Assembly: GCA_037893245.1 (NCBI GenBank)
Contig: JBAIAA010000020.1
Coordinates: 62,001 to 126,000, forward strand
Source: Crossaster papposus
Lineage: Eukaryota > Echinodermata > Asteroidea > Velatida > Solasteridae
DNA length: 64,000 nt
Direction of reading: 5' to 3'
Below are positions 22,492-34,592 of the stretch, one piece after another. The position numbers and the translations under genes are program-made. The notes beneath the pieces were generated by a model, which was not told where the DNA came from, ran no database searches, and saw only the letters and a list, made by a program, of their open reading frames with translations. Position 1 is the first letter of the stretch. Each line of letters starts with the position of its first letter.

Positions 22492-22665
22492 ATGGCCGGA
22501 CGTGCTCGTCTTCGCGGCCGGACCGCGCCGATAGCCAGCCTTGGGCCGTGTTTTACACCGCGGCATGGCAGCAACCTAGGATTCAAGAGGGGTTATTTTT
22601 GGGAAGGTTTTGCTATCCCAGTAAAAGTCAATCGCACTTGTGTTTGCGAGTTTGGACATTTGTGC
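22492..22665 (+). other. short Arg-rich open frame starting MAGRARLRGRT
   Basis: An ATG directly downstream of the 59-bp repeat opens 57 codons. The first residues resemble the GRARxRxR start of Piwi-clade Argonautes. Nothing further along matches PAZ or PIWI domains, so this may be chance or the captured first exon of such a gene. No function can be claimed. Confidence 0.2.
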
Positions 22666-25600
22666 TAGTTTGAAGACCCTTTCTTGAATTGTATGGAGAA
22701 TTGAGGTAGGATCAAACCACTTTTTAATGTATTTTGTTGGTGCAGCTCAAAACTGAAGGAGCCCCCCCTTGAAAAGGGGCGTGTCGATTTGGTTTAGGGA
22801 GCCGTGCTCTGAGACAATTGTATTCCTATAGAAGTGCAGGTATTATTGTTTTACCTCACGTTTTGCGTTTGCTTCGCCAGAGTTTAGAAAATGTCTCCAG
22901 GGTGCGCCAGCATATAGGTTTGAACGCTTGCTATGCTTAGCGGTATAGAGTCTTCGTACTGAAGACAACCTTTGCACGGTTGGGAGTGGCTGCACTGATG
23001 CGTGACAATGGAATGTGAGAGCGCCACAATGGTCTATGCAAAAGGCTGGCCTATTTGTTTAACAATTAGGGCCAGGAATGCAGGGTTTAATATCGTGTCC
23101 AAATGAAGTTATGTTATTCAGGCTACTTAATGTTTGCATACGTTTTTAGCAATGAATTTTCAACAACAACAAAAAGACAGATGAAGACATTGTTCACCAG
23201 TAGAGGTATATCTCTTATCGCATTTAAAAATTCACTTTTGTATTGAATTCATATAATGCATTTTTACGTAGAATTCGCCGTGCGATTAAATCAGGTATAT
23301 AGTAAATTGCAGTATATGCTGGTGTAGAGGCAGCCGCCCTATAGCACGCACGCATGTTCTCCGCATTCAAATGTCGTACAGTGCTCTTAGTGTAATCAGT
23401 GTAATCTTCGTTGATTGCTCTATTTCGGGGGTGTTTTTCTACAGATCTGATTTTCTGGTTTAATTGAGACCTTTATAAACCTCTACCCAGCTAATTATAG
23501 GTTGAGTTTTATTAGAAGCCTGTGTTGCAATATTATATTTCCGCTGCATATCTGTAGGAAAGCCCGTATTATCTAAATGTTGGGACTTCGGTGCTAATTT
23601 ATACAATGGGAATGAAATATCGTAGAGCCTGATGGGTGCTCTCGCATCGTATGGCCAGTCAGAATGCAGCGTAGTCTTTATAATGAGGTGCGCAGCGATG
23701 TATTGAGCAGGTTGGCGGCTCACATAGCCGCAGTATAGTAATGTTCCTTTTGGCAGTGGTGTTGGGCCAACATGGTGACTCCGACTGTTTCGGGATATTA
23801 AAAAAATATATATATATATTATAATTTCAATATAATTATAATGCATACTCGTACCTATTGTTACATTACTGTGCTTTATGCTCACGTTTTGCATGTGATG
23901 TTTGTTTTAGATAGTCAGAGTGCCACATGTTCTGGTTGGGCGCCTTTGCTCTGCTCTGGTATGGGGCAGTGGTTCTGACATGTGTTTCGCCTTTGAGTTT
24001 AGTACAGCAACGCAGGTTTGGTCGGGGTGTTAGATCGTTTTAACCTTTGAGGTCAGTACACTTTTAATGATGCATTTATGTGCTTTTTGCGCGGCATTAT
24101 TTTTGTGAGCCTGCTTTCGGATTAGACGACATTTTGAGTGTTCCTAATTGTTTTAGGTAACTAAAAAAGAACCACACATTTTGAAGATAGGTAACTAAAT
24201 CACATATCTTGTCGCCAAGCCGGCTCAGTATGCTGCTCAACTCTGTTGATGAAAACTTGATAAGTCTCTCTAAACAATAAGACGATACTAGTATTTTTAG
24301 CCCTTTTGTTGCAAGCAATCGTCGTTCAAAATTAAAAAACAAAACAAAAAAAAATAAAAAAAAAAGACGGTGGCGGATCCGTTTCAATCATAATTGTAAA
24401 ATTTAACCCGTGTGTAAAATATGTTTGTATATAATAATGCGATGCAACCTTTTTCAAATTTTGGGGAGGAAGCTAATTTAAGCGCTATTTAAGCAGAAAC
24501 TTATTCAAGCCTTGCTTATAGGGGTTTAACCTGGGAGAAACAACCAAGGGGCATGTTTGTTTCAGGTCATTCCGCACAATATTATTGTGACCTAAGTCAC
24601 GGAAAAGCCGGCATGCGTAATCGCCATGGTCCGTCCCAGGACAGTGCCAAGATCCCGTATTTTGCATAGTAAAAGTGATCAGGCCCGCTCTGGGCAAACC
24701 TTATACGTTCTAATTACAAGGTAGTTCTCCATTTAAGTCAAGTTCATGTATATGGAATCCGCAAAAATTGTACAATTTAAAAGGGTTCTTGATCATCTCG
24801 GGGTACCCGGATCAGTATATGATATGAACCGTGTAGTTTGTGAGCACCCTATAGCAGTACCGGATTTGTTAGCCTTATTATGGATCTTCGATAAAAGATA
24901 ACAATTATTGTGGGCAATTAACTTCTTTGAGGACCAGGGCCGATTTGATTATTTGATCGATTGAGAGTTTGGCCGCTGCTGTTTGTCACCGCTGTTATAT
25001 ATAATACAACCCCGATAAGTTATGGCTGTCATTGCCTTGCTTTTCATTTACAATCTCGTTTCGGTCGAGATGAAATACTGCTATCTCACTATACGAGAGT
25101 CGTTTTCAAATTCAACTTCTGAGGTCGAAGGCCATCTGGGGTCAAGTTTTAAAATGGGCCAGAGTTTAAAACCCTTTTTCATTTGAAAACTTGGAGTCCC
25201 GATTTCAATCTAATGTGGCATGTATGTGTTGAGCCTTGGTGTTTGTGTCAAAGGTGAGGTGTTGAGGTCAAAGTAATTTAAGGTCAGTGGTAACAATGTA
25301 ATTGTAACAATGTTCTTATTTGGGTTTTATCACAGTCACCTGACTAATACTGTATATTGACAAAGACGGTTATGGAAGGAATACCAGGGTAAAAAATTTA
25401 AAAAAATTAAAAATTAAAAAATTAAAAAAAAAGAAACAAGGCTGAAGACGGAGGGGCAATCTAAGTTCACAAAATGGCATGGCACTACATCAGACGGCTC
25501 GGGCTATAGCGAGATGAACATTTAGTGAATAGGCTTTTCTCCCGCTGTGGTTCGGAATAAAAAATAACGGGAGTTTGCATGTTAGGATGGTTTTAATAGT

Positions 25601-26549
25601 TCCAGGTACGGTTTTTCCGACTTAATTGAAAAGCGATTCAGGTACGTGGTCGGAGAACCCTTGGTAAGTGCTCCATATTTCCGGTCAGGCCTCCGGATTC
25701 CAAGCAAATAGTCTGAGTATGTCAACAAGTCCAACATTACCCTCACCAGCACAGGTTTAAACAACTGTAATTGTTTTGCACCCTTAAGATCCTTCCCCAG
25801 GAAAAGGTTTTTAACCTCGCAATATGTTAAGCGCGGAGGGTTTTGTTCTGTACCATCTGAAATTCTCATTTTCGGTTTGGGGGCTGTAGTGTGTTAAGGC
25901 TCGTAGATGTTGGTAGCGTTATTGGTTTTCAAAATATCAGTTGGTCGTTCGCGCCCTATTAGCTCGGCGTATCAGATTTAATCATGATTGTCCATAGTGA
26001 AGAGCTATAATGCATTCTTGTTGGCAGCATTCGTGTTTTAGGATGAGCCTAAACAAAGGGGGGCCTTGACATTCAAACAAAACGGGGAGTGGACCCTCAA
26101 ATGAGTCGTAGCGCCTTGAGCGGCGTGTGTACTACTTAAGCGAATGGCAGCTTCGCGGCACGTTTCTTAGTGCTGGCTGGCTTACGACTGCAGTCTTTTG
26201 AACGCATTTACGCATGGAAATGACGCGCATTGTTGTTTAGCATCAGGTTTATCGGTCGCTGACCCTTTTGGTGGCGCGTATAATGCAAGAAGGTGTGACC
26301 GACTTCTGTCTGTGCAGTTGTACTAAAAATGCTAGCTAAAACGCACAATTGTACGCTAGACTAACGTGGGTACTTCTACTTCTACGTTAATAATGGACAG
26401 TGCGTCCAACTGGATATCTCGTCAATTTGCTTGTCGTGCACGGTGCGGACTAGTGTAGATAATACTCATTTACATAGTGTGGGTGTAGGTGCATATATTT
26501 ACAGTGAAATCTGGACTTTGTTTAGAAAGCCACATTGAGCTATCCAGTC

Positions 26550-26885
26550 CTGAATGCTCAAGACTGGGTGATGCTCGGTACTGTGACTGGGATGGAATTC
26601 CAAAGTGGGATTGTGCTGGGCATTAATGAATACCTGAATGCATCTATCCGGGTTTGATAGGGTAAGCAACTGTATGCCGAGGATCTTCTAGAAGTTGTGT
26701 AGCTAGGGATTGGAAAATGTGTATGTAGAACTACTGTGCACTGCAGTTTGCCAGACGGGGTCGAACTAGTGACTGATGGGCAGTGGTCTCGACTGACTGT
26801 GGTGTGTACTGCAGATTGCGACGCAGAAGACCTAGTATTCTGTTGGCCTTGGATGTTATGACGTCGTTGTGTTGATTCCATTTCA
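26550..26885 (-). pseudogene. LINE reverse transcriptase C-terminal remnant
   Basis: Minus-strand pieces in two frames, WNQHNDVITSKANRILGLLRRNLQ-type text (here split) and RIDAFRYSLMPSTIPLWNSIP, match the C-terminal end of Jockey/CR1-like LINE polyproteins. The middle is lost or frameshifted. It is an old, inactive scrap. Confidence 0.6.
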
Positions 26886-27013
26886 TATTCTTGGTCATTG
26901 TTAGATAAGGTGTTGACTCGGTCTGGTTAAGATCAGAGGGCGGGCCTGTGCCTAAGAAAGAACAGTGAATGGGTCCTGGGGGTTCAAATTGTAATCTAAC
27001 ATGGTTAAGATAG

Positions 27014-27366
27014 TAGGGTGCCGTGGCCTAGTCGATAAGAACACTAAACCCAAGCTCGGGTTTTTTTGTTCAGCAGAGTGTGGGTTCGAGTCCCAGTCGT
27101 GACACTTGTGTCCCATGAACAAGACACTTAACTATAATTGCTTCTCTCCACCCAGGGGTACAATGTGTACCTGTGAGGGCAGAGATGGTTATTGTGATTG
27201 ATTTAGCCTAGTAGCGCATATATTGCAGCACAGGCTGTATACTCCCCAGGGAGTTGAGAGGGTTTAAGGATTGGAAATTGCCCAGTGATCAGGGGTAATA
27301 ATGTTGGACGCGCTTTGAGTCGCCCTTCGGGTGTAAAAAGCGCTATATAAATCCTAGATATTAGTA
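27014..27366 (+). repeat. tRNA-derived SINE
   Basis: A box GTGGCCTAGTCGATAAG and B box GGTTCGAGTCC start the element. It ends with GCGCTTTGAGTCGCCC...AAAGCGCTATATAAATCC, the tail shared with LINE-mobilised SINEs. It is full length. Confidence 0.8.
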
Positions 27367-28282
27367 TTATCATTATAATAAGTTAAGCAGCGGACGGGCC
27401 CTGCGTTTTGGATTTTAATCTAGTGTAGTTAAGTTCAGTGGACGAGAGATAGTTATAAGTTGCGCAGCAGACGCGCCTTGCTTGTGTGTTGAATTTGAAT
27501 CTAACATTGTTAAGATCAGACGATAAGAGAGAATATAAGTTAGGCAGTGGACAGGCGCTGTGTGTTGAACTTAAATCTAACAATGTTAAGATAATAGGAT
27601 AAGAGAGAATATAAATTTCGCAGTGCACAGGTTCTGCGTGTTGAATTTAGATCTAACATTGTTAAGATCAAAGGATAAGAGAAAATGGAAGTTAAGCAGT
27701 GGACGGGCCCCGTGTTTTAAATTTAATCCAGCAATTTTAAGATCAAAGGATATAAGAGAGAATATAAGTTACGCACCGGTTGGGCCCTATGTGTTAAATT
27801 TAAATCTAACAATGTTTAGATCATAGGATAAGGTAGTGAAAGTTCCGCAGTGCACGGGCCCGGTGTGGTGAATTTAAATCTACAATGTTAAGATCATAGG
27901 ATAAGAGAGAATATAAATTCCGCAGTGGACAGGCCCTGCGTGTTGAATTTAAATATAGCTTTGTTAAGATCAGAGGTTAAGAGAGAATAACAGTTACGCA
28001 GGGGTCGAGCCCTGGGTGATGAATGTTTATCTTGAATAGATAGGCCTATCATCGGAGGATAAGAGAAAATAGAAGTTACGCAGTGGTCAGGCCTTGTGTG
28101 TTGAATTTTTAATCTAACATGTTTATTTTTAGATCAGAGGTGGGGCCTCCGCGTGAGAGACAATAACAATTCCGCATGGAAGGGCCCTGCGTGTTATATT
28201 TGAATGTAACTGAATAAGGTCAGAGGTTGGGCCTCTGCGTTTGAGACAATTAGAAGTTCCGCAGTGGATTAGGCCCTGCGTG

Positions 28283-28650
28283 TTGAGGGTAGTATACACC
28301 ATGGTTAATTGCTTAAATTTTCATGAATGGGCAAATTTAGACGGTTGTATTTTATAGTAAATATAATTTAACTGGCCTGTTTGAAGTTTTACAGTCATAA
28401 ATGCCGAGAAAAGCACGGAATACAGTGTTTGTTTTCAACCGGCGTCGGGCGGTTATTCTTATGTTATTTGTGTTGTTTCGCGAACGCGATCCGGCGGTCG
28501 CATATTTTTCTTTATAGAATTTTTATTTTTCAGAATAATTTCGGGATATCTAGCGCAATCATTTTGCTGGATGCATAGAATCTTTATTTACTTTCGGATG
28601 AGTAAGATATTTCTTAATATTTCGGAGTAAATGGTGTATCCTACCCTTAA
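28283..28650 (+). repeat. TTAA-flanked MITE family F2
   Basis: It begins GGGTAGTATACACCATGG after TTGA (a probable decayed TTAA) and ends AATGGTGTATCCTACCC-TTAA. The interior matches the copy at 59616-59961. Confidence 0.75.
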
Positions 28651-29660
28651 GTTTCCATGTAGCTGGTTAAAATCAGAGGACGGGCCTCTGCATGAGAGAC
28701 AAAAGTAGTTGCCGCAGTGGATAGGCCCTGCGCGTTAGATTCGAATGTATGTGATTAAGATCAGACTGGTGGGCCTTTGCATGACATGCAAAAGAAGTTG
28801 GGCAGTACATAGGTCCTGCGTGTTAGATTCGAATGTATCTGATTAAGATCAGAGGGTGGGCCTTTGCATGACAGGCCAAAGAAGTTCCGCAGTGGATAGG
28901 CCCTGCGTGTTAAATTCGAATGTATCTGATTAAGATCAGAGGTCAGGTCTCTGCATGAGAGACAAAAGAAGTTCCGCAGTGGATAGGCCCTGTGTGTTAA
29001 ATTTTAAATTTAACTGATTAAGATCAGAGGACGGGCCTCGGCATGAAAGACAACAGAAGTTCTGCAGTAGATAGGCCCTGTGTTTTAAATTTGAATGTAA
29101 CTGATTAAAATCAGAGAACGGGCCCTTGCATGAGAGACAAAAGAGGTTTCGCAGTGGATAGGCCCTGTGTGTTAAATTTTAAATTTAACTGATTAAGATC
29201 AGAGGACGGGCCTCTGCATGAGAAACAAAGGAAGTTTCGCAGTGGATAGGCCCTGCGTGTTAAATTTTGAATTTAACTGATTAAGATCAGAGGACGGGCC
29301 TCTGCATGGGAGACACAAGAAGTGTCGCAGTAGATAGGCCCTGCGTTTTAAATTTGAATGTGACTGATTAAGATCAGAGGATGGGCCCCTTGCATGAGAG
29401 ACAAAAGAAGTTTCGCAGTGGATAGGCCCGGCGTGTTAAATTTTGAATTTAACTGATTAAGATCAGAGGACGGGCCTCTGCATTTGAGGCAAATGGAAGT
29501 TCCGCAGTGGATAGGCCCTGCGTGTTACAATTGAATGTAACTGATTAAGTTCAGAGGACAGACCTCTGCTTGAGTGACAATAGAAGTTCTGCAGTGGTCG
29601 GGCCACGCGTGTTAGATATGTAACTAACCGATTAAGATTAGAGGAACAGCCTCTGCGAAA

Positions 29661-30278
29661 AGAAGGGAAGAAAGAAAAAGCTATGGATTAAAGGATATTT
29701 CCTAAAATGTTTAAATGGTATTTGTTTGTACCAGCAGGGCATCCTTAATAACATAAACAAGTTTCGGCCAATCCTTGTCTATTTGTTATTGTTGTGGTCA
29801 TCTTTATTCCACTTCTTAGAAGTCTTATAATTGGGATCGGAACTTTTGCCTAAAGACCTCAAAAGAATTATAAGAAAAAGAGATAGCGGCACGTAAAGTA
29901 GTTGCCATAGCCAGTTTGGCCTAATTTATACACGATTTTTAACGGTGTTCTTTATTTTGCTTTCTGTTTCCTAAATGACGTTTAACGATTGATCGAAGTC
30001 ACATTTTTTCTTCACAGATCCTAAGAACCGTTTCCATGGTGAAAAGCGATGTTGTTGTTTCCACGGTCGCCGCTAAACTTGGCGAAAATTGCGTGTCGAC
30101 GGGTCAGCAACTGTCCATCGGTGCAGCCGTTCTGCAAAACTGCCCGTTTCCAACGTATAGATGAATCCATTCAAATATACATGGGCGTTGTGGGCCAGTA
30201 GCCCTGTATCCCTATAGTAATTTAACGTCACATGGTCTTGCTGCATGAGAATGAAACAACCTTTTCTTCGTATCTAGG
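29661..30278. other. unassigned interior of the 17.2-kb element
   Basis: No gene or repeat is recognised. Confidence 0.45.
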
Positions 30279-30551
30279 GTGACGCGGGAGCGTCACGCCC
30301 AACGGGTTCGCCCGGCTGGGAGTGGCAGCGCCGCGGCACCCTTACTTTGCCAGTGCACCGATTTTGCGTTAATTTTATTCTTTCTTCTTTCTTCTTCAGT
30401 CCGACTGGAATAACTCGCGATCGCTCCACGGAATCGAAAAGAACCCAATAACGAAAATGATCAGGAGATCAAGGGCATGAGTTCTATTGGGACAGAATTT
30501 TGATTTTCGACTTCTCAGAGGGGGTTGTCATACGAATCTGACCATCTGACA
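30279..30551 (+). repeat. direct repeat U, copy 1 (copy 2 at 31249-31522)
   Basis: Both copies start with the hairpin GTGACGC-GGGA-GCGTCAC and run nearly identically through GCCCGGCTGGGAGTGGCAGC to ATACGAATCTGACCATCTGA. They flank the foldback element at 30631-31168. Confidence 0.88.
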
Positions 30552-30630
30552 ATGACACAAAAAAATGTGAAAATGAATTTCCTCAGTTCGACGACAGAGG
30601 GGGTTGTCATACGAATCTGACCATCTGACC

Positions 30631-31168
30631 AACCCAGTCTCCTTCTTAAATTGTGTACATATCACAATTGACCAATTGTGTGTATATCACAATTTAAGAA
30701 ACTGTACATGCGCAGTAATACCGGCAAAACGGAGGTTGGTCTTGAAAGAGTGAATAAACAAGTGTACAAGTGTATGATGTTCTTATTACTTGAATTAGTT
30801 GGTTTAAGTTCATTACTTTGTTTCGGGGTAGAATAAGGGAAAAGTCGGGTTAGGGTACAGAAAGAAAAACAAAACTTGAAATACAATGCAATTAAACTTG
30901 CGTCAAATAATAACAATAATAAGAATTGCTGTTAATGCGGTAATATGAATTGTTTTTTTCTTGTACCCTAACCCGACTTTTTCCTTTTCCAATCCCAAAC
31001 TTAAACAACTACTGCAACTAATAAGAACATCATACACTTGTTTATTCACTCTTTGAGGGCCAACCTCCGTTTTGCCAGCATTACTGCGCATGTACAGTTT
31101 CTTAAATTGTGATATACACACAATTGGTCAATTGTGATATGTACACAATTTAAGAAGGAGACTGGGTT
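30631..31168. mobile_element. foldback element of 538 bp
   Basis: It begins AACCCAGTCTCCTTCTTAAA and ends with the reverse complement. The arms extend inward for about 250 bases each with increasing divergence and share AGTCGGGTTAGGGTAC near the centre. Clear target duplications are not seen. Confidence 0.75.
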
Positions 31169-31248
31169 GCAACTGACATGTGAATGAATTTCCTCAGTTC
31201 GACGACAGATGGGGTTGTCATACGAATCTGACCATCTGACATGTGAGA

Positions 31249-31522
31249 GTGACGCGGGAGCGTCACACCCAACGGGTTCGCCCGGCTGGGAGTGGCAGCG
31301 CCGCGGCACCCTTACTTTGCCAGTGAACCGATTTTGCGTTAATTTTATTCTTCTTTCTTTCTTCTTCAGTCCGACTGGAATAACTCGCGATCGCTCCACG
31401 GAATCGAAAAGAACCCATATAACGAAAATTATCAGGAGATCAAGGGCATGAGTTCTATTGGGACAGAATTTTGATTTTCAACTTCTCAGAGGGGGTTGTC
31501 ATACGAATCTGACCATCTGACA
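31249..31522 (+). repeat. direct repeat U, copy 2
   Basis: See copy 1 at 30279. The few differences are CACGCCC against CACACCC, a CTTT tandem length change, and AATAACG against ATATAACG. Confidence 0.88.
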
Positions 31523-32580
31523 TGTGAATTTCCTCAGTTCGACGAAAACGGCACTAAAAGCATCTGTGAATGAATGCATTCCTAAGTGAAACTCGGTGCA
31601 AGAATGTGTGATATTTCTTGCGTTTTTGTGAGTTTCGGGCGTTTTAGCATTTGCTAGTGTCAGTGCGCATGTACTGCGCAATTGTGCGGCGTTGTTTGCA
31701 AGTGTGCGCTGCGCAAATGCCGCCAAAACGCTTGCGCACACAACCACAAATTTCAGCTCTGGTAATAATTTTCGCTGTCTGAATCGCTTCAAATTATCGG
31801 CAATTTCGGTCAATTATGTGTTTCTGTCTAACTTTCTTGCTTCTGTCGCAATTTTGTTTCATTTCCTGCTGAAAATTGTCAAACTATTTCGCTTTTTTGC
31901 AGCAGTCACAGTGTGCCCTTTGTAGTGAAGCACAACGGCAACTTGACGCTGGGCAATATCATCACAATCGCAGACGTTCGCCGATGACAACGACGACGCC
32001 GACTCGCAGGAGGGGGGGGGGAGGTTAAAAAAAGTAACAAAACACCCGAAATAACGAAGCTAAAACGTATTTTGGCTTCAAAAGTGGCCAATTTAGACAA
32101 TTAAGACAGAAACAACGAAGTAGCAGCTGCTATTGACTAGTGCTATCTCCTCACAGGGTAGGAGCTAATGGGTATACGGAGAACAATGTAATGGTGTACA
32201 GTACTATATAGTATATACATACTAGTAGCCCGTAGGTCTGTGGCAAGACGCAACACCGTAGGTCTGACGGCAAAGTAGGCTGATTGGTTTATTTAGAGTC
32301 GGGTAGGTTAGTGGCTTGACTAACTGTAACGGGTGGTTCTGTTCTGTGTGGGAACAACGTGTACCGAGGTGTCAACTTGCATCTATACTCAACAACCGTT
32401 TGCTGTTTGTTCGCACATCGGCAAACTTACATTGTGTTTTTTTGCAGGTTTCCTTCGCTCGGAATCTACGCATCGATTTCCGGGCACAACAAGCGATAGA
32501 CGATTGCTTGTAAGAGGTAAGAGAAAAAAACGTAAAAAAACCTTCAAAACAAAAACAAAACACAAAACTAAAAAAAAATA
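31523..32580. other. upstream region of the GC-rich gene
   Basis: A possible non-coding exon lies at 32449-32514, bounded by TTTTTTTGCAG and AGAG|GTAAGAG. The following ATG at 32581 sits after an A-rich tract. No other feature is certain. Text near 32370-32400 recurs in diverged form near 35440-35470. Confidence 0.4.
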
Positions 32581-33123
32581 ATGGCGCGCAGTGCGGCCGA
32601 CAAGCGACGGCCGCCCAAGGCGTCGCCGCGTCGCCAACTGCGTCGCAAACCCTACGGGGCGCGGGAGAGTGAGCTGCCACTCGTCGACAGCAGCCAGTCG
32701 CAGTACACTAGCGACGCGCACGAGATACAAGCGCACATGCCCAAGTTGCCCTGCGGCGACAACACCGGGCCGCAGGCGGCGCATCGCGCGCGGGCGCACT
32801 CGTGCTCGCGCGATAGGGCGCATAAGATCAATCGGTGTCGGCGCAGTCACTCCGCGCAGCCACGCGACGACACGCGTCCGGCCCAGCACGTGCAGCTGCT
32901 CTACACGCAGTTTATGCACATATGGCTGGACGCGCGTCGCGACCGCATGGCGCGCATTCCGCGTCGAAAGCGACGCCCCAAGTTCCATGCGCCGGCGCCG
33001 CTCACCATCACCAAGCGAGAGAGTGAGCTGACACTCTGCAACAACAGCCCGCCGCAGTACAAGGGCACCTCACTGCCGCACAAACAGAAGTGTGCCGGCA
33101 AGTGCAGCCAGCTGCCCTCCGAG
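32581..33123 (+). CDS. GC-rich gene of unknown function, 5' part (basic protein)
   Basis: I do not recognise this protein. It opens at an ATG and runs 181 codons with strongly G/C-ending codons, unlike the AT-rich surroundings. It is very basic (KRRPPK, RRKPY, PRRKRRPK). It contains a repeated segment (RESELPL...QSQY and RESELTL...PPQY). It also has a short helix-like run (QLLYTQFMHIWLDARRDRM). The reading frame ends only because an 803-bp element begins here: its first three bases form the stop TAG. A nucleic-acid-binding role is plausible from composition but unproven. Confidence 0.55.
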
Positions 33124-33926
33124 TAGACTTGATCCAAGTCGGGATTATGTGGTAACATTGCTCATGGTCATCCACACTGTGCGCCTCGCGTCACGTCCAC
33201 GCTTATCAGTAGCGCGCCCTCATGCGCCACCCATGCTCATGTGTGGTTCAGAAATCCCGACTTGACGGATGTGCCACACGTTTGTACACAACCTATGGGC
33301 TCATCTACCGAAAACGGTAGAGGCCAATCAAATTGCAGAATTGTATAAATTAGCATATATCTGTAATAATATGAACTTTGACCCAGTTGTGTGACGGACA
33401 TACGTGGACATTGTGATGTACAATGTACATACACATGTGCATTGTGTACATTATGTGTAAATGTACAAACGGTTTAATAGTCTTGCTATCGTGTACATTG
33501 TCCGGCCGTTAAGTTTGCACTATACCATACTCTAACTAAATAAACGAAGTATGGACGCAGTTATTTAATTTGAAAAAGGCATCTAGTGACAGTACTGCCT
33601 ACCATTCCTCCATAGTCCGTTATCGGTCTAGCGAGTCCGTACCGATTGGCGGACTTATTTGGCATACATCGCGCATAACCATGTGATGCGTATGCAAATA
33701 ATTTATGAATAACTACATATCACCGCGGGGGGTTTGATTGGCCGATCCGTCAAGTCGGATTTACTGCACTGACATGATGACATCGCGTTGATGCCGATAG
33801 CGGAACGACAACCAGATGACGGCGCCTTTTTTCTAAGGCCAACAAAGCACATAACTATTCGGCCGGATTGACGAAAGCAAATTGGTAGTCTTAACTCCAT
33901 GGTAAGTCCGACTTGGGTCAAGTCTA
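33124..33926. mobile_element. 803-bp TIR element inside the GC-rich gene, 9-bp target duplication
   Basis: The ends are TAGACTTGATCCAAGTCGG and (reverse complement of the right end) TAGACTTGACCCAAGTCGG. CCCTCCGAG flanks both sides (33115-33123 and 33927-33935). Further copies of the CGACTTGACGGA motif lie inside, inverted, near 33253 and 33745. The terminal TAG-N-CTTG and the 9-bp duplication are shared with the 17.2-kb element that contains it. Confidence 0.85.
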
Positions 33927-34582
33927 CCCTCCGAGTACATTGCGCGCGCCTCTACGCGGCATACGAGAAATTGCGCCGACTGCGCACGCACAAGCGGCGT
34001 ATCGCCCGCCTCTTCAAAGAGGATGCGCAGTGGTGGGCGCACACGGGCGTCAAAGCGCTGCTGCCGCCGTCGCCGGCCACCATCATCGAGCTCCTCTTCA
34101 AAGAGGATGCGCAGTGGTGGGCGCAAACGGGCGCAAAAGCGCTGCTGGCGCCGCCCGTGACGGTCGAGCAGACGTCGCTCCCAACGCCTGCCATGCAAAT
34201 CGTACAGTCGCCCGGCGCCGACATGACGATGCTCGGTCACGTCGCTGGCGCTCGTACGGCGAAAGCCAAAAAGAAGCGCGCGAGCGTTGCAGTGAAAAAT
34301 CTGCCCAAGCGCGCCGCCACCAGCACATCCGCGCAGCCAAGCAGCGCAGCGCCGCCACCGCAAAAGCGGGCGCAACCGAAGCGCAAAGAGCAGCGCGAGC
34401 GTCTGCGGCAGTTGCAGTCGGCCGCTGTCGACGCCGAGTTTGCCGCTTACGACAGTCGCGCCGACAACCGTGACGCGCTCGAAGCGCGCTTGCGTGAGCT
34501 TGTTGCCATGGCGGCGGACGGTGACTGCATTCTGTCGGCGCGCGAAAAACTTCTTACTGTTCAAACCCAAGCTACTAAATAA
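33927..34582 (+). CDS. GC-rich gene of unknown function, 3' part
   Basis: The frame is open to TAA at 34580-34582, overlapping an AATAAA signal. It is Arg/Lys/Ala-rich with G/C-ending codons. A 28-residue unit with LFKEDAQWWA and TG-KALL occurs twice in tandem, followed by a basic Ala/Pro linker (PPPQKRAQPKRKEQRERLR) and a helical tail (DALEARLRELVAMA). The ATG that would start it at 33899 belongs to the inserted element, so the real protein is probably the continuation of the 5' part. The two parts are in different frames after removal of the insertion, so an indel or an intron must also be assumed. Confidence 0.5.
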
Positions 34583-34592
34583 AAGAAAGTGG

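Larger units (their letters stand above)
22251..26549. other. left interior of the 17.2-kb element
   Basis: Mostly AT-rich without recognisable genes. A minus-strand open stretch at 23460-23894 and another at 25582-25869 are not recognised and lack supporting motifs. A GGTCAAGTTTTAAAATGG-type dispersed repeat lies at about 25120-25300, and an A/T simple repeat at about 25390-25430. Confidence 0.5.
26920..29660. repeat. tandem array of units of roughly 85-110 bp
   Basis: Units follow the pattern GCAGTGGATAGGCCCTGCGT - GTTAAATTT - AACTGATTAAGATCAGAGG - ACGGGCCTCTGCATGAGAGA, repeated about 25 times. The rightmost third (28.65-29.6 kb) is most regular and the left part is more diverged. It is interrupted by a SINE at 27014 and an F2 MITE at 28283, both younger than the array. 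Confidence 0.85.

Noticed and set aside
32389..34570. Minus-strand and alternative-frame open stretches over the GC-rich gene
   Set aside because: High GC content removes stops in all frames. The plus-strand frames have coherent third-position bias, repeats and a polyadenylation signal; the others do not.
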